The notes under the pieces: generated by a model | The model's input: only the letters and a program-made list of their open reading frames with translations | The model's database searches: none | Told to the model about the DNA's origin: nothing | NCBI RefSeq assembly: GCF_019880305.1 | Contig: NZ_CP082301.1 | Span: 3,720,001 to 3,784,000, forward strand | DNA length: 64,000 bases | Direction: 5' to 3' | Origin: Streptomyces decoyicus | GTDB taxonomy: Bacteria; Actinomycetota; Actinomycetes; Streptomycetales; Streptomycetaceae | Shown here: positions 29,853 through 39,277 of the stretch, one piece after another | How the letters are laid out: each line of letters starts with the position of its first letter | Numbering within the stretch: position 1 is the stretch's first letter | Translations under genes and position numbers: made by a program

Positions 29853-32198
29853 TCAGCCCGGACGGTAGGAGCTCGTCGCCTGCTCGTAGAGCTCGTCCAC
29901 CTCGTGCCGGCCGCTGTCCGGGCCGATGAGGAGGACGAGGTGGTAGCGGCCGTTGTGAATCATCGCGAGGTTGCGCACATACACCTCACGGCCGCTGCCG
30001 TCGCGCCAGGAGAAGGTGCCCTCGGCCATCGCCGTCTTCCCGACGTCGATCCGCTGGAGACCGGAGGCCGAGGCCCACCCGGAGGAGCGGTACGGGGCCA
30101 GCTCGGGTTCCTTGTTCTGCATGTACGCCATGGGGTCGGTACCGGAGTGCGCCGTCGTGTCGCGGCCGGGCACCACCACCAGCTCGAAGTCCCCGCCGAC
30201 ATAGCGCACCTGGCCCCGGTCGTTCGCCCCGCGCCGCTGCCAGCCCTTGTGGACCGCGACCTGGAAGCCCTCGGGGTCGGTGCGGACCTCGTAGCCCTTG
30301 GCGAGCTCCGTCGGCCGGGTGGTCTGCGGCGCGCCGGTGCCGGCGGAGCCGCCGTCCCCCTCGCTTCCCTGGTCCCCGGACGGCGTGGGGCCGGGTCCGG
30401 GCGCCTCGCCCGAGGTGCCCGTACGGTCCGCGCCGCGCCCGGCCTTGGAGTCCTGGCCGGACTCGGGCAGGAACGCCATCGCGTAGATGACCGCCCCGAC
30501 GAGGAGCAGCAGGATCGCGGTGAGCAGCAGCCGGCCGAGATGACGCGGCGCACCCGCCGGGCGCGGTGCGGCCTCCCGGCCGGCCTGGTCCGACACCTGC
30601 TGCTCGTACGGATCCCGGTCCGCGGTCCCGCTCCGCCCCGGAGGCGTGGCGGGCTCGGCGGGCCGGTCCGTCCGGGCCGTCCTGGGCTGCCGGAGCGGCT
30701 TGGGCTGCTTCGGGGGGCGGGGCGGACGGGGCGCGGGCGGGGCGGACCGCTCCGGATCCGGCGTCCACGGGACGGGGGGCGCGTCCGCGGCCGCGGCGGC
30801 GGGCGCTCCCATGACGGCCGGTGCCGGCCGGGTCCGGGCGCGCCGGGGCGTCCGGGTCTTCTTGTGCCGCCCCTTCCGGACGAGTTCACCGCGGCGCCGC
30901 ACGATCGGCAGCCGCCGCGGATCGGTGTCCTCGGCCGCCGGCATCGTCACCAGCCGGCTGCCGGCCTGCGGCTCCGGCGCCGTACGGATCAACGACCGCA
31001 GCCAGCCGCTCAGCTCCTCGACATCCGGGCGGTCGGCGGGGTCCTGACGCAGCAGGGACTCGACGACGGGACGCAGCGCCCCGCACTCCTCGGCGACCGC
31101 GGGCGACTGCGAGCAGACCAGCTGCGCCAGTTCGACGGCACTGTCCTCCGGGAACGGCGGCTGCCCCTGCACGCTCCGGTACAGCAGGGCGCCGAGCGCC
31201 CACAGATCGGTGGCCGGGCCGACCGGCGGCGCCAACTGCCAGTTCTCGTGCACCGGTCCGGCCTGCTCCGGCGCCCAGCGCTCGGTGACCGGGCCGATGA
31301 CGGTCAGCCGCGCCTGCCGCGCCCGCTCGGCGGCGAGCCCGGCGGTGGGCCGGCCGTATGCGGGGGTCTCCGGGGCGCCGCCGTCCGCTGCGGGCTTGGT
31401 CAGCGAGGTCTCGGCGGAGGCGGACTCGGCGGAGGCGGACTCGTCCGGCGCGGGCCCGTCCGGCGCGGGCCCGTCAGGCGCGGGCCCGTCAGGCGCGGGC
31501 CCGTCAGGCGCGGGCCCGTCAGGTACGGCCCCATCAGGTGCGGGCCCGTCAGCCTGCGGAGCCCCGCCCGCGCCCGCGCCAAGGGCCTCGTCTCCGCACA
31601 GCGCCTCCTGGGCGGCGCCCGCCGCCAGGCCGGTCAGGATGGCCCGGCCGTCCTCGCAGACCAGGACCGTGCGGGCGGTGATATTGCGGTGCAGCCAGCC
31701 GTTCGCATGGAGCACCCGCAGCGCGGTGAGCAGATCCGCGGCGATCTCCGCCGCGCGGTGCGGGGACAGCGGCCGACCGGCGAGCAGCGCGGACAGCGGG
31801 CGGGCGGTGAGGAGTTCGGAGACGATCCACAGGCTGCCGTCCTGCGCGAAGACGTCGAAGACCTGCTCCAGCCGGGGGTGGTCGGCCAGCTGGGCCGCCG
31901 TCGTCGCGGCCTCCACCGCGCGCCGTACGGTGGGGTCCCGGGGGCTGCGGTAGGCCACCCCCGCCGTCACCCGCGCGGCGCCGGAACGGCCGCCGCCGGA
32001 ACTCCGCTCGGCGGGCCCGGCCGCCTCCGCCCCCACGACCTCCGCCTCGACGACCTCCGGCAGCGGCACCTGACGGACCAGGACCTCCTGCCCGCTGAAG
32101 GTGTCGAACGCCCGGGTCGCGCTGAATTCGTCGTCGCCGAGGGGCCGCAACGGCAGGCGGTATCGCTCGGCGAGCACCCTTCCCGCGTACTCGTCCAC
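29853..32198 (-). CDS. Membrane-bound Ser/Thr kinase-like protein (pseudokinase)
   Basis: 781 residues. The N-terminal kinase-fold domain (1-410) keeps the scaffold (DHPRLEQVFDVFAQDGSLWIVSELL; ALRVLHANGWLHRN; RWAPEQAG; ATDLWALGALLYRSVQG) but not catalysis. The Gly-rich loop reads LGDDEFSATRA; the VAIK Lys is Arg42 (VLVRQV); HRD is HRN with Asn172; DFG is TGLA (189-192). A Pro-Asp-Gly-Ala repeat insert (~215-255) sits in the activation-loop region. A Pro/Arg-rich linker, one TM helix (LLLTAILLLLVGAVIYAMAFL, ~565) and an extracytoplasmic sensor-like domain starting ELAKGYEVRTDPEGF follow. The same TM plus outer-domain plan is seen in the active kinase upstream, so the two may form a sensing pair. 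Confidence 0.85.
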   Translation of the reverse strand: MDEYAGRVLAERYRLPLRPLGDDEFSATRAFDTFSGQEVLVRQVPLPEVVEAEVVGAEAAGPAERSSGGGRSGAARVTAGVAYRSPRDPTVRRAVEAATTAAQLADHPRLEQVFDVFAQDGSLWIVSELLTARPLSALLAGRPLSPHRAAEIAADLLTALRVLHANGWLHRNITARTVLVCEDGRAILTGLAAGAAQEALCGDEALGAGAGGAPQADGPAPDGAVPDGPAPDGPAPDGPAPDGPAPDGPAPDESASAESASAETSLTKPAADGGAPETPAYGRPTAGLAAERARQARLTVIGPVTERWAPEQAGPVHENWQLAPPVGPATDLWALGALLYRSVQGQPPFPEDSAVELAQLVCSQSPAVAEECGALRPVVESLLRQDPADRPDVEELSGWLRSLIRTAPEPQAGSRLVTMPAAEDTDPRRLPIVRRRGELVRKGRHKKTRTPRRARTRPAPAVMGAPAAAAADAPPVPWTPDPERSAPPAPRPPRPPKQPKPLRQPRTARTDRPAEPATPPGRSGTADRDPYEQQVSDQAGREAAPRPAGAPRHLGRLLLTAILLLLVGAVIYAMAFLPESGQDSKAGRGADRTGTSGEAPGPGPTPSGDQGSEGDGGSAGTGAPQTTRPTELAKGYEVRTDPEGFQVAVHKGWQRRGANDRGQVRYVGGDFELVVVPGRDTTAHSGTDPMAYMQNKEPELAPYRSSGWASASGLQRIDVGKTAMAEGTFSWRDGSGREVYVRNLAMIHNGRYHLVLLIGPDSGRHEVDELYEQATSSYRPG
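31441..31555. repeat. 15-bp tandem repeat in the pseudokinase gene
   Basis: About seven copies of GGCGCGGGCCCGTCM, with the last ones diverging (GGTACGGCCCCATCA). On the minus strand it encodes (Pro-Asp-Gly-Pro-Ala)n. The period is a codon multiple. Confidence 0.88.
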
Positions 32199-32415
32199 GA
32201 CGCCTCCCCGCAGCGCGCGCTGTGTCTACCGTCGCGCCGGAGCCGCCCGTCGGCGCTGGCGCCTCCGGTCACTTCCGGTCGTCTTCCCGCCGAATGCGGA
32301 TGCGTACGGTCTTCGACGTCTCACGATACGTGCCCGCATCGACGCTTGCGGCCCGCTCGGCGCAACGACGCGCGACCTCTCCGTCCTTCGCCCCGTCCGC
32401 GCCCCGGCGCTCCGC

Positions 32416-34587
32416 TCAGTCCTTCAGCGCGAAGGTCTTGAACGCGGTCGTGATCATCTGCTGGCAGGCCTTGTCCGACCAGGCGTCCGCCTTGCAGGTG
32501 ATCATGATGGCGTAGCCGTGGTCGTCATCGGCCTTGAAGCCACGGTTGAGCACCCGTACCTTCTCGCCGCTCTGCCGACGGGTGAACGACCAGTCGGCGA
32601 CGGTCGGATAGCCCCGCCACTTCACGGACTTGATGTCGATGAGGTGGTAGTCCTCGCTGGAGGAGCGCACGGCCGGCTCCAGGCTGCGCCAGGAGGCCGC
32701 CGCATCGGTGCCGGGCTTGGCGTTGTAGTCGATCTGGATGCGCGGGAAGCCGCCCGAGGCGCTGTATATGGCGCCGGACCCCGCCCCCGCGGTGTCGGTC
32801 TGGTGGAAGCCCTTGGGCATCGCCATACGGAAGTGGAACTTGCCGTTGGTGAGCTCGGAGAAGCCGTCCGGCAGGGCCTTGCCGCCCTTGCCGCCCCCGT
32901 CGCCCTTGCCGCCGTTGTCCTCGGCCGGGGTGACGTTCGACGGCGGCTGCGGGCTCGACGGGGCCTGGCCCTTCGCCTCGTCCCCGCTCGTGTCGGCCGC
33001 GTCCGTCGAGGGCTTGGCCCGGCTCGCGGACGACGTGCCCTGCTTGCCGGACGCCTTGCCGCCCTTCTTCGCCGAGTCGTCGCCGCCCAGCGTGACGGCC
33101 AGCACCGTGCCCAGCACCGCCAGGACGACGACCACGGCCACGATGACCAGGGTGCGGCGCGGGACGACATCGGTCACCGACGCGCGCGCGGGCGAGCGGT
33201 TCCCGTCACCGGATCTGGAGTCCATACGGGCCGTCACCGCGGCGGCGGCACTGCGTACGGACTCCAGGGCGCCGCGCAGCCGCTCCTTGGCGGCCTCGGC
33301 GTCGAAGCCGGGACGGGCACCCGCCGGACGGTCCGCGCCCGAACCGGCCGCACCCGTACGGTCCGCATCCGCCCGGTCCGGCCCGCTGGTCTTCTCCGCC
33401 GCCGCGGCGGCTGCCTTCTTCTGCGGACGCTCCGTACGCACCGGCGCGCTCGCCGCGGCGGCCCGGGCGGCACCGGCCTTGCTCTTGCCCGGCGTGGTGC
33501 CCGCGGACGTGCCCGCGTCCGCCGTGCCCCCGTCGGACGTGTGCGCGTTCCCTGCGGCAGGCTCCGCCACCGGGACGGCCGCCGGCTTCGCCCCCCGCGT
33601 CACCCGCGACTTCGCGGCCGGCTTCGGCTTCGGGGCGGCCTTGGGCTTCGGCGTGGCCTTGGACTTCGGCTCCGCCCGCTCCCGGGGCACCGTCGGCAGC
33701 GCCATCGCCCGGGTCGCGTCCATCGGGGGCTCCGGCGCCTTCGCCTCGGGGGCGTGGATCACGTCCTCCAGCAGCGCCCGCGCACCGGCGTCGTCCAGCC
33801 GGCCCGCCGGGTCCTTCACCAGCAGGCCGTAGATGACCTCTTCCAGTGCGCCGGCGCTCTTCGGCGGCTCGACCGGCTCGGTCATCACCGCCGTCAGCGT
33901 GGCGATCGCCGAGCCCTTGTCGTACGGCGGCACGCCCTCGACACAGGCGTACAGCAGACCGCCCAGCGACCACATGTCGGCCGGCGGGCCCGGCTTGTGG
34001 CCGCGGGCGCGCTCCGGGGAGATGTAGGAGGGAGCGCCGACGAGCATGCCGGTCGAGGTCACGGAGGGGTCGCCCTCGACCTGGGCGATACCGAAGTCGG
34101 TCAGCACGACCCGGCCGTCGTCGGACATCAGGACGTTGGAGGGCTTCACATCGCGGTGCAGGATGCCCTCGGCGTGCGCGGCGCGCAGCACATCGAGCAC
34201 CACCAGGCCGACCTCGGCGGCGCGGCGCGGGGTGAGCGGGCCGTCGTCGCGTACGACCTCGGCCAGCGAGCGGCCCTCGACCAGCTCCATCACGATCCAC
34301 GGGCGGTCGTCCTCGTCGACCACGTCGTAGACCGTCACCGCGCCGTTGTTCCGGATCCGGGCGATCGCCTTGGCCTCACGCAGCGTGCGGGTGATCAGAC
34401 GACGCTTCTCGTCCTCCTCGACCCCGCCCGGAAAGCGCAGTTCCTTGACCGCGACCGTGCGGCCCAGGACCTCGTCGCGTGCCCGCCAAACGGTGCCCAT
34501 GCCGCCCCGGCCGAGAACATCGGCGAGCCGGTACCGCCCGGCGAGCAGCCTGCCCCCCTTGCCGTCCATCTCGACCTCGTCGCCCAC
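32416..34587 (-). CDS. Membrane Ser/Thr protein kinase (PknB-type, Hanks)
   Basis: 723 residues from GTG 34587, with GAGGGG 5 nt upstream. Complete kinase motifs: GRGGMGTVW loop (~26-34), Lys48 in VAVKEL, HRDVKPSN with Asp146, DFG at 164-166, and SPERARG as APE block. A long Lys/Ala/Pro linker (~330-490), one TM helix (LVIVAVVVVLAVLGTVLAV, ~515-533) and an extracytoplasmic domain (GFSELTNGKFHFRMAMPKGF..., WRGYPTVADWSFTRRQSGE) follow. That domain resembles the one in the neighbouring pseudokinase rather than PASTA repeats. It would phosphorylate Ser/Thr in response to an extracellular cue. A 217-bp gap to the pseudokinase gene leaves room for a separate promoter. Confidence 0.9.
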   Translation of the reverse strand: MGDEVEMDGKGGRLLAGRYRLADVLGRGGMGTVWRARDEVLGRTVAVKELRFPGGVEEDEKRRLITRTLREAKAIARIRNNGAVTVYDVVDEDDRPWIVMELVEGRSLAEVVRDDGPLTPRRAAEVGLVVLDVLRAAHAEGILHRDVKPSNVLMSDDGRVVLTDFGIAQVEGDPSVTSTGMLVGAPSYISPERARGHKPGPPADMWSLGGLLYACVEGVPPYDKGSAIATLTAVMTEPVEPPKSAGALEEVIYGLLVKDPAGRLDDAGARALLEDVIHAPEAKAPEPPMDATRAMALPTVPRERAEPKSKATPKPKAAPKPKPAAKSRVTRGAKPAAVPVAEPAAGNAHTSDGGTADAGTSAGTTPGKSKAGAARAAAASAPVRTERPQKKAAAAAAEKTSGPDRADADRTGAAGSGADRPAGARPGFDAEAAKERLRGALESVRSAAAAVTARMDSRSGDGNRSPARASVTDVVPRRTLVIVAVVVVLAVLGTVLAVTLGGDDSAKKGGKASGKQGTSSASRAKPSTDAADTSGDEAKGQAPSSPQPPSNVTPAEDNGGKGDGGGKGGKALPDGFSELTNGKFHFRMAMPKGFHQTDTAGAGSGAIYSASGGFPRIQIDYNAKPGTDAAASWRSLEPAVRSSSEDYHLIDIKSVKWRGYPTVADWSFTRRQSGEKVRVLNRGFKADDDHGYAIMITCKADAWSDKACQQMITTAFKTFALKD

Positions 34588-34776
34588 TGAATCCCCTCTG
34601 CAATCCAGCCGAGTTGGCAGCTTCGACGTCCCATCGATCACCAAACTGGCCCAACTCGGACAACCCACCCTGGCAGAGCCTTCATTCTCCCTCATCCGCA
34701 GCGATGCGGAAGGCCCGGGTCGGTGCCGGACGACACCGCGTACCCGTCATGATGGCCCCGACGAACGGGAGTCCCG

Positions 34777-36027
34777 ATGCCGAAGCGCTCGCCTCGCCCG
34801 GCCGCAACCGCCGCGCCCGGCCCGCCGGTGCCGGCCGTCCGCCGCCGTGCCGTGGCGCTTTCGGGGGCCCTGCTCCGTTCGGGTGGCCTGGCCGCGCTGG
34901 CCGCGCTGGTCCTGGCGGCCTGTAGCGGCCAGATCCGCTCGGTCCCCCTCGCGCACCGGACACCCGAACGGCCGCCCGCGACGACGGCACATGCGCTGCA
35001 CCGCCTCGTCGACGACGGGGCCCCGGGCGCGGCCTCCCTCATCACCCGCGACGGGTTCTCCGCCGCGCGCTACTCCACGGCCGGCGTGGCCGACCTGCGC
35101 AGCGGCCGCAGGATGGCCCCGCAGGACCACTTCCGGGCCGGCAGCCTCACCAAGACCCTGGTCGCCACGGTCGTCCTCCAGCTCGTCGCCGAGGGCCGGC
35201 TGGCCCTGCACGACCACGCCGCCGCCCACCTCCCGCCCGGCGTACCGGCCACGGGCGACGGCGACCGCAGCGAGCTACGGAGGGTGACGATCCGCCAGCT
35301 GCTGGACCATACGAGTGGATTGTTCAACTACACCCAGGACCCCCGGCTCTCGAAACAGCTCTACGGCAAGGGCTTCGGCGCCCACCGCTACGACAGCCAC
35401 ACCCCGGCCGAGCTGCTGCGGATCGCCCTCAGCCACCCGCCGGTGGCCGCACCGGGCACCCGGTACGCCTACTCCAACACCAACTACCTCGTCCTGGGAC
35501 TGGTCATCGAGGCGGTCACCGGCAACCCGTACGCCACGGAGATCCGCCGCCGCATCCTCGTCCCCGCCCGGCTCGGCCACACCTCCTTCCCCGGCACCGA
35601 TCCGGTACTGCCCGAACCGCACGGCCGCGCGTACTCCCGGGCCGGTGCCCGGCGGGTGGACGCCACGTCCCTGGACCCCAGCCGGGCGGGCGCGGCCGGC
35701 GAGATGGTCACCACCCTCGGCGACCTCAACCGCTTCTTCGCGGCGCTGCTCGGCGGAAGGTTCCTGGCGCCGCGCCAGATGGCCCAGATACGCAACGAGA
35801 AGGGCACCGACGGCGCGTACGGACTCGGCCTCTACGCGACCAGGCTGTCCTGCGGGGTCACGGTCTGGGGCCACAACGGCGATATCAACGGCTCCTACGC
35901 CCGCACCGCGGGCACCGCCGACGGCCGCCACATCGTCAGTTACCGCGCCAACACCGACACCCTGCCCGACCCGGCGCACGGCACGGCGGTGCTGACCGCG
36001 GAGTTCTGCGCGGCACGGCGTCCGTAG
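34777..36027 (+). CDS. Serine hydrolase lipoprotein (beta-lactamase/DD-carboxypeptidase fold)
   Basis: 416 residues. An N-terminal signal with LAALAALVLAACSG gives a lipobox, so a membrane-anchored lipoprotein is expected. Active-site motifs of the class C beta-lactamase/R61 group: SLTK (S-X-X-K) at ~122, YSN at ~232 and HNG (for KTG) at ~369. GNPYATEIRRRILVPARLGHTSFP is a typical family segment. It may be a D-alanyl-D-alanine carboxypeptidase or an esterase; beta-lactam hydrolysis is not indicated. GGGAG lies 6 nt before the ATG. It is divergent from the active kinase gene, which also has an outer domain facing the cell wall. Confidence 0.87.
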   Translation: MPKRSPRPAATAAPGPPVPAVRRRAVALSGALLRSGGLAALAALVLAACSGQIRSVPLAHRTPERPPATTAHALHRLVDDGAPGAASLITRDGFSAARYSTAGVADLRSGRRMAPQDHFRAGSLTKTLVATVVLQLVAEGRLALHDHAAAHLPPGVPATGDGDRSELRRVTIRQLLDHTSGLFNYTQDPRLSKQLYGKGFGAHRYDSHTPAELLRIALSHPPVAAPGTRYAYSNTNYLVLGLVIEAVTGNPYATEIRRRILVPARLGHTSFPGTDPVLPEPHGRAYSRAGARRVDATSLDPSRAGAAGEMVTTLGDLNRFFAALLGGRFLAPRQMAQIRNEKGTDGAYGLGLYATRLSCGVTVWGHNGDINGSYARTAGTADGRHIVSYRANTDTLPDPAHGTAVLTAEFCAARRP

Positions 36028-36046
36028 GGCGTGCCGCCGGATCACC

Positions 36047-36079
36047 CCGGGGCGCGCCGACCCGGAGGACGCGCCCCGG
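36047..36079. terminator. Bidirectional terminator
   Basis: Perfect 10-bp arms CCGGGGCGCG (36047-36056) and CGCGCCCCGG (36070-36079), between the convergent serine hydrolase and glpD genes. Confidence 0.75.
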
Positions 36080-36105
36080 CGCCTGCTGCCAACAGGCCCA
36101 CGGGC

Positions 36106-37812
36106 CTACAGCGGCACGATGTCCGGAGCCCCCAGCCGCGCCGCATCCGCCGTCAGATCGTCCGGCTGCCGCTGGGATTCGCGCTCCGCCTCGACCCGCT
36201 TCCGGTAGTGCGTGATCTCCTTCTCGATCTGGTCGCTGTCCCAGCCCAGCGCCGGCGCGATCAGCTCGGCCACCTCCCGGGCGCTCCGGGTGCCCCGGTC
36301 GAAGGTCTCGATGGAGATGCGGGTGCGCCGCGTCAGTACGTCGTCGAGATGGCGGGCGCCCTCGTGCGTGCAGGCGTAGACCGCCTCGGCCCGCAGATAG
36401 TCGTCCGCGGCCGTCAGCGGTTCGCCCAGTGAAGGATCGGCCACCACCAGCTCCAGCAGCTCCTCGGCCAGCGAGCCGTACCGGTTCAACAGATGCTCGA
36501 TGCGCGCCACATGGAGTCCGGTGCGCGCCGCGATCCGGGCCCGCGCGTTCCACAGCGCCTTGTAGCCCTCGGCCCCGACCAGCGGAATGTCCTCGGTGAC
36601 GCTCTCCGCGACCCGCTGGTCGAGGGCGTGCACCGCCTCGTCCACCGCGTCCTTCGCCATCACCCGGTACGTCGTGTACTTGCCGCCCGCGACCACGACC
36701 AGCCCCGGCACCGGGTGCGCGACGGTGTGCTCCCGCGACAGCTTGCTGGTGGCATCCGACTCCCCGGCCAGCAGCGGACGCAGCCCCGCATACACGCCCT
36801 CCACATCGTCCCTGGTCAGCGGAGTCGCCAGCACCTCATTCACATGCTCCAGCAGATAGTCGATATCCGCGCTGGAGGCCGCCGGATGCGCCTTGTCCAG
36901 GTTCCATTCCGTGTCCGTCGTCCCCACTATCCAGTGCCGCCCCCACGGGATGACGAACAGAACGCTCTTCTCCGTCCGCAGGATCAGCCCGGTCGTCGAA
37001 TGGATCCGGTCCTTGGGGACCACCAGGTGAATCCCCTTCGACGCACGGACATGGAACTGCCCGCGCTCGCCGATCAGCGCCTGGGTGTCATCCGTCCACA
37101 CCCCGGTGGCATTGACGATCTGCTGCGCCCGGATCTCGTACTCGCCGCCGCCCTCGACGTCCTGCACCCGCGCGCCGACCACCCGCTCGCCCTCGCGCAG
37201 AAAACCCACCACCCGCGCGCGGTTGGCGACCTGCGCCCCGTAGGCGGCCGCGGTCCGCACCATCGTCGCCACATAGCGCGCGTCGTCCATCTGCGCGTCG
37301 TAGTACTGAAGCGCGCCGACCAGCGCGTCCGCCTTCAGACAGGGGGCCACCCGCAGGGCCCGCTTGTGCGACAGATGCCGGTGCAGGGGCAGCCCGCGCC
37401 CGTGCCCCGACGAGACGGACATCGCGTCGTACAGCGCCACACCCGAGCCCGCGTACCAGCGCTCCCAGCCCTTGTGCTGCAACGGATACAGAAAGGGCAC
37501 CGGCTTGACCAGATGCGGAGCCAGCCGCTCCAGCAGCAGCCCGCGCTCCTTGAGCGCCTCTCTGACCAGCGCGAAGTCCAGCATCTCCAGATACCGCAGA
37601 CCGCCGTGGATGAGCTTGCTCGACCGGCTGGACGTGCCCGAGGCCCAGTCGCGCGCCTCGACCAGCCCGGTGGCCAGACCGCGGGTCGCCGCGTCCAGGG
37701 CTGTCCCCGCGCCGACGACTCCGCCGCCGACCACGAGAATGTCCAGCTCCCGCTCCGCCATTCGGGCGAGCGCCTCGGCCCGCTGCGCCGGTCCCAGTAT
37801 CGCTGTCTTCAC
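36106..37812 (-). CDS. glpD: Aerobic glycerol-3-phosphate dehydrogenase
   Basis: 568 residues from GTG 37812, with GGGAGG 5 nt upstream. FAD dinucleotide fold DILVVGGGVVGAGTALDAATRGL at ~24; GlpD signatures SSRSSKLIHGGLRYLE and GGKYTTYRVMAKDAVD; C-terminal DAO_C domain with RYGSLAEELLELV. It oxidises sn-glycerol-3-phosphate to dihydroxyacetone phosphate and passes electrons to menaquinone at the membrane. No glpF or glpK lies beside it, so it is a solitary copy. The 217-bp upstream gap, shared with the divergent sugar-dehydrogenase homologue, is AT-rich around 37930-37970. Confidence 0.93.
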   Translation of the reverse strand: MKTAILGPAQRAEALARMAERELDILVVGGGVVGAGTALDAATRGLATGLVEARDWASGTSSRSSKLIHGGLRYLEMLDFALVREALKERGLLLERLAPHLVKPVPFLYPLQHKGWERWYAGSGVALYDAMSVSSGHGRGLPLHRHLSHKRALRVAPCLKADALVGALQYYDAQMDDARYVATMVRTAAAYGAQVANRARVVGFLREGERVVGARVQDVEGGGEYEIRAQQIVNATGVWTDDTQALIGERGQFHVRASKGIHLVVPKDRIHSTTGLILRTEKSVLFVIPWGRHWIVGTTDTEWNLDKAHPAASSADIDYLLEHVNEVLATPLTRDDVEGVYAGLRPLLAGESDATSKLSREHTVAHPVPGLVVVAGGKYTTYRVMAKDAVDEAVHALDQRVAESVTEDIPLVGAEGYKALWNARARIAARTGLHVARIEHLLNRYGSLAEELLELVVADPSLGEPLTAADDYLRAEAVYACTHEGARHLDDVLTRRTRISIETFDRGTRSAREVAELIAPALGWDSDQIEKEITHYRKRVEAERESQRQPDDLTADAARLGAPDIVPL

Positions 37813-38029
37813 CGCTGCCTCCCGCTGTGATCGGCGCCACACCCGCCGTCCGTCGATTCTGTCCGCGCTGCGTGCCGGTATCCACCCTTCGCTCACGACG
37901 GCAACACCCCGCCGCCTTGATCCATCAATCCCTATTCTGTGTCAAATATCCGCTTAGTGTATTTATGCGCCATCCGCATACGTCGCGCGCACACGTCATT
38001 CGCAGTCGCTCGGGAAGGACGGCCGCAGC

Positions 38030-39277
38030 ATGCCCGCAGACCTCGCCGTCATCGGACTCGGTCACCTCGGCCTCCCCCTCGCCCAGGCCGCCACCACCGC
38101 CGGTATCGGCACCATCGGCTACGACCCCGACCCGCACACCGCCGCCCTCTCCGGCGCCGACGGGCCGCTGACCGCCACCGAACTCCGCCGCCTGCTCTCC
38201 GCCGGCTTCCGCACCACCACCGACCCCACCACCCTCGGCCGGGTCCGTACCGCCGTCCTCTGCCCGCCCACACCGCTGGGCGAGGACCGCGCACTGGACC
38301 TCACCGCCCTGGCCGACGCCGCCCGCACACTGGCCGCGCAGCTGCGCCCGCACACCACGGTGATCCTCGAATCCACCGCCTACCCGGGCACCACCGAGGA
38401 ATTCCTGCGCCCCCTCCTGGAGGAGGGCTCGGGCCTCACCGCCGGCCGCGACTTCCACCTCGCCTGTTCCCCCGGCCGTCACGACCCCGGCAACCGCACC
38501 CACCGCTACGCCAACACCCCCAAGGTCATCGGCGGCCTCACCCCCGCCTGCACGGAGGCCGCCGCCGCCTTCTACAGCCGCCTCACCGACAAGGTCGTAC
38601 GCGCCCGGGGCCCCCGCGAGGCCGAGACCGCCAAGCTCCTGGAGACCAACTACCGCCACATCAACATCGCCCTGATGAACGAGATGGCGGTCTTCTGCCA
38701 TGACATCGGCGTCGACCTGTGGGACGTCATCCGCTGCGCCGAGACCAAACCGTTCGGCTTCCAGTCCTTCCGCCCCGGCCCCGGAGTGGGCGGCCACGCC
38801 GCCCCCATCGACCCCAACTACCTCTCCTACAAAGGCCGCTCACTCGGCCACCCGCTGCGCATGGTGGAACTCGCCCAGGAGGTGAACGGCCGTATGCCGC
38901 GCTACGTCATCCAGCGCTGCGCCACCCTCCTCAACGAACACGGCAAGTCCGCCCGCGGCGCCCGCATCCTGCTGCTCGGCGTCACCTACAAGCCGGACAT
39001 CGGCGACCAGGCGGGCTCACCGTCCCGCGAGATCGCCTCCCGCCTGATGGAGCTGGGGGCCCACCTCACCTACCACGACCCGTATGTGCCCCAGTGGAAC
39101 GTGCTGGGTCGGCCCGTCCCCAGGGCCGACTCGTTGTACGAGGCTGCTGCCGCCGCCGACCTGACGGTGCTGTTGCAGGCGCACCGGACGTACGACCTGC
39201 AAGGGCTGTCGGTGAAGGCCCAGTTGCTGCTGGACACCAGGGGGGCGACGCCTACCGGTGCGGCGCACCGGTTGTAA
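38030..39277 (+). CDS. UDP-glucose/UDP-ManNAc dehydrogenase homologue, catalytic residues lost
   Basis: 415 residues with the full three-domain plan: N-terminal Rossmann IGLGHLGLPLA, the central helical domain AKLLETNYRHINIALMNEMAVFC (Lys202 kept), and C-terminal domain ILLLGVTYKPDIGDQAGSPSREIASRLMELGA. Two residues needed for the two-step alcohol-to-acid oxidation are changed. The SPER motif reads SPGR (Glu to Gly149), and the Cys motif GGHC(I/V)P reads GGHAAP (Ala257), confirmed by codons GGC and GCC. It should still bind NAD and a nucleotide sugar but not form the thiohemiacetal. It may be a one-step dehydrogenase or epimerase-like enzyme, or a non-catalytic protein. GGAAGG lies ~11 nt before the ATG. 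Confidence 0.85.
   Translation: MPADLAVIGLGHLGLPLAQAATTAGIGTIGYDPDPHTAALSGADGPLTATELRRLLSAGFRTTTDPTTLGRVRTAVLCPPTPLGEDRALDLTALADAARTLAAQLRPHTTVILESTAYPGTTEEFLRPLLEEGSGLTAGRDFHLACSPGRHDPGNRTHRYANTPKVIGGLTPACTEAAAAFYSRLTDKVVRARGPREAETAKLLETNYRHINIALMNEMAVFCHDIGVDLWDVIRCAETKPFGFQSFRPGPGVGGHAAPIDPNYLSYKGRSLGHPLRMVELAQEVNGRMPRYVIQRCATLLNEHGKSARGARILLLGVTYKPDIGDQAGSPSREIASRLMELGAHLTYHDPYVPQWNVLGRPVPRADSLYEAAAAADLTVLLQAHRTYDLQGLSVKAQLLLDTRGATPTGAAHRL

Noticed and set aside
34777..36027. Serine hydrolase as a beta-lactam resistance gene
   Set aside because: It has the S-X-X-K/Y-X-N/H-X-G fold motifs common to carboxypeptidases and esterases; nothing indicates beta-lactamase specificity.
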